The notes: generated from the letters alone by a model not told the origin. Shown: positions 1 to 5,372, counted from the stretch's first letter. The stretch: DNA of 5,372 nt from Phycisphaera sp. (GCA_029287335.1 JARFRI010000232.1:1-5372), one strand, 5' to 3'. Program-made: numbers and translations.

Positions 1-123
1 AGCCTCGGAGCGCGCATTGATCGTCACGCCCAGGGCCTCGCGGATGATCTTGAGGTTCCGCTCGGCCGGGCCGGTCACGCCGTATCGCTCGGCGCCGTCG
101 GGGAGTTTGATGGTCAGTTCCAT
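1..123 (-). CDS. phoH: PhoH-family ATPase, N-terminal fragment (runs off the left edge)
   Basis: Only the first 41 codons are present; the gene continues past position 1. Translation from the ATG at 121-123 begins MELTIKLPDG and carries the stretch ERNLKIIREALGV followed by TINARSEA. This fits the small N-terminal domain of PhoH/YbeZ-type proteins, where a substrate-like 'NL..I...LGV.I..R' segment precedes the P-loop ATPase domain. Family members are cytoplasmic ATPases linked to RNA metabolism and phosphate-starvation responses, often next to ybeY; neither the P-loop nor a neighbour is visible here. No Shine-Dalgarno sequence lies upstream of the ATG, and no convincing -35/-10 pair was found in 124-177. 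The gene follows the secreted-protein gene in the same direction but is separated by 160 bp containing a large palindrome, so it is probably a separate transcription unit. The family call rests on about 40 residues. Confidence 0.72.
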   Translation of the reverse strand, partial: MELTIKLPDGAERYGVTGPAERNLKIIREALGVTINARSEA

Positions 124-177
124 AGTGGTTGCAATACAAGGTTAGGACGTTAACCATTCTATGCCAGTGCGTTGTCT

Positions 178-275
178 GGGTGCCACACAACTTGCGGTAG
201 CAAGCTGTGTGCGAGCAATGATTGGTAGGTTTTGGTCATTCGCACATGGCTGCCTGAGGCAGTTATGTGGCACCC
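178..275. repeat. 98-bp imperfect palindromic element with nested hairpins
   Basis: The ends are perfect 9-bp inverted repeats, GGGTGCCAC (178-186) and GTGGCACCC (267-275). Inside are two hairpins. The first is 184-211: 12-bp arms with one mismatch, loop GGTA at 196-199. The second is 243-269: 12-bp arms with two G-T wobbles, loop TGA at 255-257. The interior can instead form a central stem, 207-221 against 236-247, with a 3-base bulge (214-216) and a 14-base loop. The element can therefore switch between one long cruciform-like stem and a three-hairpin form. It sits 8 bp after the stop of the secreted-protein gene and 54 bp before the PhoH start. It lacks a T-run on either side, so it is not a classic intrinsic terminator. 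Its size and architecture resemble REP/BIME-type extragenic palindromes or a small MITE; only one copy lies in this window, so repetitiveness is inferred. Confidence 0.8.
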
Positions 276-283
276 CCAAAGAA

Positions 284-1876
284 TTAATCCCGCAACCTTA
301 CGCCCCAGATGCGTGCGAGCTCTTGCCGGGTGGTTTTCTTCAGCGATCGGCCGTCGGGGTAGGTGTGGCTGACCAGTTCGTTCTTGGCATCGAAGACGAG
401 GACTTGCTCGGCCATGTCCAGGACCGGACGGAGATAGACCGTCTTGCCGCCGTCGGCGTTGGGCTTCACGCGCATGAGCCTGAAGTCGATGCTGGTGCTT
501 TCTGGGTGGTAGGCAGAGAAAGTGTAGGTTTTGTCTTCGTTTGGCAGCAAGGCAGGCATCAGTGTCGCATCGACGGGCGAAAGGAAGGCGCGTTTGGGTG
601 TGGGCCAGGCCTTCTCGACGACTTCGCCTGACGGGTAGCTGCGTGGGTCGGCCGAGGGGTAGCGGAGTTTGCGCTCCGGGTCGCGTTCGCGTTCGAGGAG
701 GTACTCGACCATGTGTCGGGGCGGGGTGCCCTCGCGCGTGAGTTGGAGGTGGTCCGTCCGCTTACCACCGATCATGGCGACGCCGCGCACACCGGTCTCG
801 ACCCATGTTCCAGCGCGGAGGTTTTTGGGGTCGTTTTTATACTGCAAGGTATTGTTCATCTGCCAGTAGGCCGTGGGCTTGCCCGGCGTTTCGATGGCTT
901 CTTCCAGGCGTTGTAGGACAATGCCTTGGCCTTCAAGGCGAGATTGCACTAACACGGCGTTGCCTTCGATTTCGAATCGATCGATGCCTTCGAGTTGGCT
1001 GGCGTTCTTGGCGCGTTTAGCCTTCATCGCTTTGTAGTAGGACTTGTCTTGGTAGCGTTGCCAGATGCGGGTGTAGCCGATGTCTTTACCGTTTTCGAGG
1101 ACGCGGTAGAGCCGGTCGTCGCGCATGACGCTGAGCCGATCTTCCTGCGTCAGATCGGCGAGGAGTTGCTCGGCGTTCTGGAGCCAGCCATGCAGGCGCT
1201 GGTTCACGGCCTTGGCCTCTTGCACTTGCACGCTGTTGACCATGCACTCAAAGGTAGACACGGACTGGGCGATCTTGTCGGGCGAGCACTCCAGGCGAAG
1301 GACCGCGACACTGAGCTGATCCAGTTGCAGCAGCGCGACGCCATAGAAGTATGACTCGGCATCGCGCTGTGGCGGCTTAACGATGTAGTAGTTGATCACG
1401 CCGCCGATATCGTCCAACTCGACGATCTGGTCGGTGCGCGTGTTGATCACTTGGCCAGCGACGGCTTTGAGCTCGTCCGTGATATGTTTTTTGAGTACAT
1501 CGACATTGGCTGGGATGAGTTTGGTGTTGGCAGAGCCATCAGGATTTTTGAACACGCGCTCGTAGGCCCCACGTGCAAACGACAGGCTGATCCTCGTGCC
1601 GTCGTTCAAGGCCCAGCGGATGACGTCGCCCTGTGCAGTATCGGGCACGCTTCTCGCGTCGTGTGGCTGACGGATCGACAGGCCGTAGCGCAGCTCGGAC
1701 CATCGCTCGTCACTGAGCCAGCGACCGGGCTCGGCCAAGGGATCCTCGGGCAAGTCAATATTCTGCGCTAGCGTGCAGCTTGCGCACATCAGCAGCATTA
1801 GCCATGTAAAGCACTGCAAGTACAGGTGATGCGATTGCGTGTTGCCCCGAAATGAATCGACTGTTTGTTTAAGCAT
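284..1876 (-). CDS. secreted protein of unknown function, 530 aa
   Basis: I do not recognise the family. The N-terminus carries a hydrophobic segment at about residues 18-36 (LYLQCFTWLMLLM followed by CASCTLA), fitting a Sec signal peptide cleaved after Ala37 (T-L-A). A lipobox reading around Cys34 is poor. The mature protein looks like two domains. Residues about 60-218 are mixed alpha/beta starting RYGLSIRQP and ending in a helix-strand segment, loosely like PsbP/DcrB-type folds. Residues about 253-528 are rich in beta strands (LYRVLENGKDIGYTRIWQRY near 257-275, then FDAKNELVSHTYPDGRSL near 495-512), loosely like periplasmic beta-sheet domains of the DUF3108/LolA kind. Both fold guesses are weak. 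The mature part contains only two cysteines, C196 and C211, which could form a disulphide. No catalytic motif was found. It follows the 42-residue membrane-protein gene after 24 bp, in the same direction as the polysaccharide operon. The ATG at 1874-1876 lacks a Shine-Dalgarno sequence. Confidence 0.85.
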   Translation of the reverse strand: MLKQTVDSFRGNTQSHHLYLQCFTWLMLLMCASCTLAQNIDLPEDPLAEPGRWLSDERWSELRYGLSIRQPHDARSVPDTAQGDVIRWALNDGTRISLSFARGAYERVFKNPDGSANTKLIPANVDVLKKHITDELKAVAGQVINTRTDQIVELDDIGGVINYYIVKPPQRDAESYFYGVALLQLDQLSVAVLRLECSPDKIAQSVSTFECMVNSVQVQEAKAVNQRLHGWLQNAEQLLADLTQEDRLSVMRDDRLYRVLENGKDIGYTRIWQRYQDKSYYKAMKAKRAKNASQLEGIDRFEIEGNAVLVQSRLEGQGIVLQRLEEAIETPGKPTAYWQMNNTLQYKNDPKNLRAGTWVETGVRGVAMIGGKRTDHLQLTREGTPPRHMVEYLLERERDPERKLRYPSADPRSYPSGEVVEKAWPTPKRAFLSPVDATLMPALLPNEDKTYTFSAYHPESTSIDFRLMRVKPNADGGKTVYLRPVLDMAEQVLVFDAKNELVSHTYPDGRSLKKTTRQELARIWGVRLRD

Positions 1877-1882
1877 TGCCTA

Positions 1883-1888
1883 AGTATA
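1883..1888 (-). promoter_or_regulatory. possible -10 box of the secreted-protein gene
   Basis: On the minus strand this reads TATACT, one base from the TATAAT consensus, and its last base lies 6 nt before the ATG at 1876. A start site at the usual distance would fall on or next to the ATG, giving a leaderless or nearly leaderless mRNA, which would fit the missing Shine-Dalgarno sequence. The hexamer 17 bp upstream (TGGGTC) is a poor -35, so the call depends on the -10 match and position. Confidence 0.3.
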
Positions 1889-1902
1889 GATCGCACGCGA
1901 TC
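1889..1902. repeat. 14-bp inverted repeat, possible operator
   Basis: The sequence GATCGC-AC-GCGATC has perfect 6-bp arms and a 2-bp centre. It abuts the possible -10 box at 1883-1888, inside what would be the -10/-35 spacer, and it touches the stop codon of the small membrane-protein gene. That placement would suit a repressor site, but a short GC-rich palindrome can also occur by chance. Confidence 0.3.
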
Positions 1903-2029
1903 AAAGACCCAGCTTGGCACCGGAGATCAGCGTTGCGGCGGCAAGGCTGGCCACGAGCAAAGCCCCCATCGCGATCGCGATGGCCAGGCGGCGTTTGGTG
2001 GGGTCTTGGATAAGCGGGCCTTTAGGCAT
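1901..2029 (-). CDS. small single-pass membrane protein, 42 aa
   Basis: The reading frame runs from the ATG at 2027-2029 to TGA at 1901-1903. The product starts MPKGPLIQDPTKRR, then has one hydrophobic helix (about residues 15-37, LAIAIAMGALLVASLAAATL and ISG) and ends AKLGL. The basic KRR before the helix predicts a cytoplasmic N-terminus and an almost absent periplasmic tail. Codons favour G or C at the third position as in the neighbours, and the frame fills most of the gap between the kinase and secreted-protein genes, which supports a real gene. It starts 44 bp after the kinase stop and ends 24 bp before the next ATG. A GTG five codons upstream is an alternative start. No Shine-Dalgarno sequence is visible. 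Function unknown; by context it may be an accessory of the polysaccharide or tyrosine-kinase system. Confidence 0.55.
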   Translation of the reverse strand: MPKGPLIQDPTKRRLAIAIAMGALLVASLAAATLISGAKLGL

Positions 2030-2073
2030 GGATGCATCGTACACCGAACAGATGACGGTGGGCTTGATGCGGC

Positions 2074-3222
2074 CTAGGCGGCGTGACGTTTTTTGTCCCG
2101 GCGGTTTTTACGGTCGGGGATGTAGCCGTAACCGTATCGGTAGCCGTACTTGTACCCGTAGCCCCGTCCTCGGTTACGCGGGTTGTCTGTCGCGATGATG
2201 CCGCTGACCTGTGCGTTGTAGCTGGCGAGGGTGCTGATGGCCTGTTCGACCAGGGGCCGCGGTGTGCGTCGCATGCGGGCGACGACGAGGACCTCTTCGC
2301 TTTGGCTGCCGAGGATGCCGGCGTCAGCCAACTGGAGTACCGGCGGGGTGTCGATGATCACGTGGTCGTACTTGGCACGCAGCCCTTGGATCAGGCTCGT
2401 CATGCGCTGGCTCGATAGCAGTTGCACCGCTTCATCGCTGACCATGCCGCCTGCGGTGATAATGTGCAGCGGCGAGTCTTCGACTTGCTGAATGATTTCG
2501 CTGATCTTCGCTTCGCCACGGAGGTAGTCGATCAACCCCAGGCGATTGCTGTCGCAGTTCAGCAGTTTGCTAAAGGTTGGCAACCTCAAGTCGCACTCAA
2601 TGATGATTGTCTTGCGGTTGCGTAATTCGGCAAAGCTCATGCCCAGGTTCACACAGGTGATCGTCTTGCCTTCCTGAGGCGTCGCGCTGGTGATCGTGTG
2701 GACCAGGTGTCGTTCGTTGTTGTGCCGGGCGAGGATCGAGGTCCGGATCGAGCGATATTCTTCGCTCATCGCCGAGGCCGGGCTTGTCATCGCGACCAGT
2801 CGGTCATCCACCTTGCCACGGAAGTGTCGGCCAAGCAACCTGCTCCACAAGCTTGTCTTCTGTGTGATGTCGATTTTCAGCAGTGGCTGATCAATACTCA
2901 GGTCTTCGGTGACGGCGTTATTGTCCGGTTCGTCCTTGAAGGAGATCGTTGGCATCTCGACGTGGTGTGTCTGCGTCTGGTTTGCGTCTTTGGTATCGAT
3001 CACCGTCTCGCCGTTGTCATCTGTATCGATTGAGAGTTGAAGGTCGGCGAGGCGCAGCGGCACCTCGTCCTCCTGGTTGATCGCCATCAGGTCTGCCAGG
3101 CCGGTGGGGCTGATCTCGGTCTCTTGCACAGGCGCAGAGCTATCGGACGCGACGACAGTGGGTGACTGTCCTTCGGGTGCCTCGCCGTTCTTCTTATTGA
3201 GTGCATCGAAAATGTAGCCCAT
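2074..3222 (-). CDS. cytoplasmic polysaccharide tyrosine kinase (BY-kinase, CpsD/CapB/Wzc-C type), 382 aa
   Basis: BY-kinases autophosphorylate C-terminal tyrosines and, with a Wzz-like membrane partner, control polysaccharide length and export. Order: N-terminal helix MGYIFDALNKK (1-11); a long linker to about 150, strongly acidic over 31-110; the oligomerisation motif ExxRxxR at E154/R157/R160 (EEYRSIR); Walker A SATPQEGKT (179-187); Walker A' IIIECDLRLP (206-215), with Glu209 where Asp is usual; Walker B VIIDTPP (288-294). Last comes a tail with seven tyrosines at every second residue (355-367) and a basic end. There is no transmembrane segment, so this is the split form, needing the separate Wzz-like protein encoded upstream. 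ATG at 3220-3222 is chosen because MGYIFDAL is the expected N-terminus and GGGAG lies 8 nt before it; a TTG five codons earlier is open but less likely. The gene starts 15 bp after the ATPase stop. It resembles the tyrosine kinases of exosortase-linked exopolysaccharide loci. Confidence 0.93.
   Translation of the reverse strand: MGYIFDALNKKNGEAPEGQSPTVVASDSSAPVQETEISPTGLADLMAINQEDEVPLRLADLQLSIDTDDNGETVIDTKDANQTQTHHVEMPTISFKDEPDNNAVTEDLSIDQPLLKIDITQKTSLWSRLLGRHFRGKVDDRLVAMTSPASAMSEEYRSIRTSILARHNNERHLVHTITSATPQEGKTITCVNLGMSFAELRNRKTIIIECDLRLPTFSKLLNCDSNRLGLIDYLRGEAKISEIIQQVEDSPLHIITAGGMVSDEAVQLLSSQRMTSLIQGLRAKYDHVIIDTPPVLQLADAGILGSQSEEVLVVARMRRTPRPLVEQAISTLASYNAQVSGIIATDNPRNRGRGYGYKYGYRYGYGYIPDRKNRRDKKRHAA
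2122..2160 (-). repeat. tyrosine-codon repeat encoding the kinase phosphorylation tail
   Basis: This stretch encodes kinase residues 355-367. TAC recurs every 6 bases (seven times), alternating with GGC, GGG, GGT, AAG or CGA. The intervening codons vary, so the peptide pattern is kept while the DNA repeat has drifted. That suggests selection on the tyrosines rather than a fresh slippage product. Confidence 0.7.
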
Positions 3223-3230
3223 GAATCCAA

Positions 3231-3235
3231 CTCCC
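3231..3235 (-). promoter_or_regulatory. ribosome binding site of the tyrosine kinase gene
   Basis: On the minus strand this reads GGGAG, 8 nt before the ATG at 3222, inside the 15-bp gap after the ATPase stop. It is the clearest Shine-Dalgarno match noticed in the window and decides the kinase start in favour of the ATG over the in-frame TTG at 3235-3237, which it overlaps. Confidence 0.65.
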
Positions 3236-3237
3236 AA

Positions 3238-4089
3238 TCAGGCGGCCAAACGGACCGTTGCGCCCGGGGGCAAGCCCGGCAGCATGTCCGCGATGACCCG
3301 CTCTGTCATTTTTCGGTCGATCGTGTCGGTCTTCTGCACCATGCCTAACAGCAGGCAGTGGTCGCAGATCGCGTTGATCAGGCGTGGTATGCCTCCGGTG
3401 AACGCGGCGATACGCTCGACAGCCTTCTCATCGAAACGTACGTAGATAGCTCCGGGGTCCTCACTGGCCACACGGATGCGGTGCGCGATGTAGTGTTTAA
3501 CGTCGCTGGCGTTCAACGGACGCAGCAAGCGCGCGATGATGATGCGTTGGCGAAGCGGGGCGAGCGACTCTCGGCTCAGGCGTTCGCGCAGTTCGGGTTG
3601 GCCGATCAGCACGAGCTGAAGCAGCTTGGTTTGTTCGGTATCGAAGTTGCTGATGAGCCGGAGCTCTTCAAGGGCGGCATCCGATAACGTTTGTGCCTCG
3701 TCAACGAACAGGACCACGGGCTTACCCGAGGCTGCACAGTGCAGCAGGTGTTGTTCGAGTTTTTCGAGGCGCTGCGCGTGGCTGCCGTTGGCGACGTCAG
3801 ACAGGCCCAAGCGGTGGAGCATGTGGGTGATGAGCTCGTCTGCGGTCCTGTGGCCGTGGGCGAGCTGGATGACGGTGGCGGAGTCGCCGCAGCGGCGTAG
3901 CATCGCGCGTGAGACGGTGGTCTTTCCCGCGCCGATCGGGCCGGTGATGAGCACGATGCCCTTGCGCATGCGGATGGTGTACTCGATCGCCGCCAGCGCT
4001 TCGTTGTGCTGATCGCTGGCGAAAAAGAACCGCGGGTCAGGCGTGTTCTCAAACGGTGCCGAGTCGAGATGGTAATACGTTTCGTACAT
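3238..4089 (-). CDS. ExeA-like AAA ATPase of the exopolysaccharide locus, 283 aa
   Basis: The start MYETYYHLDSAPF, followed by NTPDPRFFF, is characteristic of ExeA/GspA-type ATPases and of the exosortase (PEP-CTERM)-associated ATPase. Motifs: Walker A GPIGAGKTT (50-58), Walker B VVLFVDEAQ (125-133), sensor 1 region LVLIGQPEL (159-167), arginines R180/R182 in LRQR, and a sensor 2 region TGGIPRLINAICD (231-243). It ends soon after the AAA lid, so it lacks the C-terminal membrane segment and peptidoglycan-binding domain of full-length ExeA and should be cytoplasmic. ATG at 4087-4089 is chosen because it overlaps the upstream stop as TGATG (translational coupling) and gives the family N-terminus. 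The open frame continues 57 codons further upstream, but that part overlaps the Wzz-like gene and has no family-like sequence. ATP hydrolysis is secure; the partner is unknown, though membership of the operon points to polysaccharide assembly or export. Confidence 0.92.
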   Translation of the reverse strand: MYETYYHLDSAPFENTPDPRFFFASDQHNEALAAIEYTIRMRKGIVLITGPIGAGKTTVSRAMLRRCGDSATVIQLAHGHRTADELITHMLHRLGLSDVANGSHAQRLEKLEQHLLHCAASGKPVVLFVDEAQTLSDAALEELRLISNFDTEQTKLLQLVLIGQPELRERLSRESLAPLRQRIIIARLLRPLNASDVKHYIAHRIRVASEDPGAIYVRFDEKAVERIAAFTGGIPRLINAICDHCLLLGMVQKTDTIDRKMTERVIADMLPGLPPGATVRLAA

Positions 4090-5372
4090 CAGCCTTGAGG
4101 CGTATGCTCCGACCTTAGCCCGACTGTGGGCGTGGGATCGGCTGCCTTCTCCGTTTCGTTGATGACCAAGACTTCTTTGGCTTGGTTCTTGAGTTTCTCC
4201 AACACGTCTGGTCGCTGTAGGTCTAGATACAGGGCCGTTCCAAAAGCCATGAGGATGCACGCCATCACGACCGCATTCAGCGGGTAAAAGATGCTGTAAC
4301 GAAGCCGACGCATCCGCTGGTGCTGTCGGGTGATCAGTTCGCTGACCGATCCGAGCACGGGGATCGTCGTTGTCTCAGCGACTTGTCGTGCATTGCGGTA
4401 AGAGTCGTCGGTGCGATAGGCGATGAACACACTCAGTGCTCCCGAGGCGATGCCCAGGAAGCCTGCGACGATGATGACCTGCATCAGGTTCGGCGAGACG
4501 GGGATCGTGGCTGGCTCGGCCCGACGCACAAACTCCATCTGCACGCCACGCTCGCCGGTCTCCGGCGTGAGGTAGTTCTCCGCTCGGCGGCGCATGTTCT
4601 GGTAGTAGTCCACATCTTTTTGCGAAGTGTCTACTTGCGAGAGTAGCTTGCGGTGCTCGGCACGGACCGGCAACATCTCGGCCGACATCGCGGAAAACTC
4701 GTCAATCTTTTTTCGCCGCACCACGATCTGCTCTTTGATTGCATCGCGTTCCGCATCGGCGGTCGTCAACGCCAGTTCGAGTTCGGAGCGCTTGGGGTTG
4801 GGGTGCTCTTCGGTAGAGGTCACCACGTTGCCCTGTGTGCTCTCGACCTTCGCTAGAAGCTCGGCTTCTTGCTCACGAAGTGCAATCACTTCGGGGTGCT
4901 TATCAGTCATCCGCATCTTAGTGGTGTAGTCGCGGATCGTGTCTCGCAGGGTTTCCAGCTTCGATTCAAGCCGAACCAGCTCTGGGTTCTTGCCACGCAC
5001 GGTTGAGGGTACGGTCATGGGCTCGGCCTGCAACGCCTCGCGAAGCGAGCGCCGCTGGATGTCAAGGCCCTCGAGTTGCGTTGTCAGCATCGAGAGCTGT
5101 TCCTGTGCCTCGCCAAGCTGGGTCTGCACGCTGTAGGGCTGCTCAGGCAACAGCATCGCGTGTTCCTGCTCGAACAAACCGAGTTGGGTCTGCTTGGTTT
5201 CAAGCTCCCTGCGGTGTTCTTCGATGAGCGTATCAAAATAGGCGATCGAGCTATTGGCCCGCTCCATCAGGCCTTCGCGGGTGATACGCATGTAGCGATC
5301 CACCAACTCGTTGACCACCATGGCGCTGATGTGAGGGTCATCCAGCACCAACTGCAAACGCAGATTCATCCG
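4089..5372 (-). CDS. Wzz/GumC-type polysaccharide chain-length determinant, C-terminal 427 residues (5' end outside window)
   Basis: Polysaccharide co-polymerases of this family set polymer length and couple to a BY-kinase. The frame is open to the right edge. The first visible part, LDDPHISAMVVNELVDRYM, matches the interior of the family's periplasmic domain, so the N-terminal tail, first membrane helix and early periplasmic part are missing, and the Met at 5367-5369 is not the start. Counting from that Met: coiled coil about 38-115 and 130-260; TDKHPEVIAL (155-164), a typical signature of exopolysaccharide Wzz-like proteins; proline-rich IPVSPN (289-294) before membrane helix 297-318; cytoplasmic loop with VLGSV (338-342); a further membrane helix about 361-382; then a polar tail to residue 426. 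The extra C-terminal helix recalls the exosortase-associated chain-length family. No kinase domain is fused, which fits the separate kinase gene. The stop overlaps the ATPase start by one base. Confidence 0.9.
   Translation of the reverse strand, partial: RMNLRLQLVLDDPHISAMVVNELVDRYMRITREGLMERANSSIAYFDTLIEEHRRELETKQTQLGLFEQEHAMLLPEQPYSVQTQLGEAQEQLSMLTTQLEGLDIQRRSLREALQAEPMTVPSTVRGKNPELVRLESKLETLRDTIRDYTTKMRMTDKHPEVIALREQEAELLAKVESTQGNVVTSTEEHPNPKRSELELALTTADAERDAIKEQIVVRRKKIDEFSAMSAEMLPVRAEHRKLLSQVDTSQKDVDYYQNMRRRAENYLTPETGERGVQMEFVRRAEPATIPVSPNLMQVIIVAGFLGIASGALSVFIAYRTDDSYRNARQVAETTTIPVLGSVSELITRQHQRMRRLRYSIFYPLNAVVMACILMAFGTALYLDLQRPDVLEKLKNQAKEVLVINETEKAADPTPTVGLRSEHTPQG

Larger units (their letters stand above)
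2074..5372 (-). other. operon: chain-length determinant, ATPase, tyrosine kinase
   Basis: Three same-strand genes are joined by a 1-base stop/start overlap and a 15-bp gap with a strong ribosome binding site, so they are almost certainly co-transcribed. Its promoter is right of the window. The small membrane-protein gene (44-bp gap) could be a fourth member. No terminator-like hairpin with a T-run was seen after the kinase. Confidence 0.85.

Noticed and set aside
178..275. Intrinsic terminator for the secreted-protein gene
   Set aside because: The hairpins are strong but no T-run follows on the minus strand, so a standard rho-independent terminator is not supported.
161..631. Plus-strand open frame of 156 codons
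   Set aside because: Its first 40 codons read through the palindromic element and the rest is antisense to the C-terminus of the secreted protein; no domain or hydrophobic pattern supports it.
995..1354. Plus-strand open frame of 119 codons antisense to the secreted protein
   Set aside because: It is a by-product of GC-rich codon use on the opposite strand; no start signal or recognisable sequence.
1966..1983. Perfect 18-bp palindrome centred on GCGATCGC
   Set aside because: It encodes the Ala-Ile repeats of the small protein's membrane helix and is explained by alternating ATC and GCG codons; a protein-binding role is possible but unsupported.
2030..2073. Promoter or terminator in the gap after the kinase
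   Set aside because: I saw no -10/-35 pair and no hairpin with a T-run in these 44 bases.
2083..2418. Plus-strand open frame antisense to the kinase
   Set aside because: It lies entirely opposite well-defined kinase motifs and has no family-like sequence.
3223..3237. TTG start adding five residues to the kinase
   Set aside because: The ATG at 3220-3222 gives the expected MGYIFDAL start and has GGGAG 8 nt upstream, which the TTG start would consume.
4090..4260. 57-codon N-terminal extension of the ATPase
   Set aside because: It overlaps the chain-length determinant in another frame, is low in hydrophobic order, and the family N-terminus starts at the Met at 4087-4089.
5367..5369. Met at the right edge as true start of the chain-length determinant
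   Set aside because: The following residues belong to the middle of the periplasmic domain and the frame stays open to the window edge.

Overview
The window is GC-rich and every convincing gene lies on the minus strand, so it reads right to left. Gene content and protein style suggest a Gram-negative-type bacterium of the Planctomycetota, possibly a Phycisphaerae-like lineage. The main pointers are a soluble polysaccharide tyrosine kinase beginning MGYIFDAL, a PhoH protein and a large secreted protein of a style common there. This placement is inference; there is no rRNA or marker gene to prove it.

In transcription order: (1) 5372-4089, a Wzz/GumC-type polysaccharide chain-length determinant whose N-terminus lies outside the window; (2) 4089-3238, an ExeA-like AAA ATPase whose start overlaps the previous stop by one base (TGATG); (3) 3222-2074, a CpsD/CapB/Wzc-type bacterial tyrosine kinase with a tyrosine-rich tail, 15 bp downstream and preceded by a GGGAG ribosome binding site; (4) 2029-1901, a 42-residue single-helix membrane protein; (5) 1876-284, a 530-residue secreted protein of unknown function with its own possible promoter; (6) 275-178, a 98-bp imperfect palindromic element; (7) 123-1, the first 41 codons of a PhoH-family ATPase running off the left edge.

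Genes 1-3 form a tight operon. They match the chain-length determinant, tyrosine kinase and ATPase set known from exopolysaccharide loci, including those tied to exosortase/PEP-CTERM systems. The likely scheme is that the membrane-anchored Wzz-like protein controls polymer length or export, the separate cytoplasmic kinase cycles through tyrosine phosphorylation on its tail, and the ATPase supplies a further nucleotide-dependent step whose substrate is not known. Glycosyltransferases, Wza-type export proteins or an exosortase would be expected to the right of the window. The small membrane protein and the secreted protein may be accessory to the same surface system or simply neighbours.

The least explained items are the palindromic element between genes 5 and PhoH, the alternating-tyrosine kinase tail, the 42-residue membrane protein, and the secreted protein with a possible leaderless promoter. 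No tRNA, rRNA, CRISPR array or transposase gene was seen. No intergenic stretch exceeds 300 bases.
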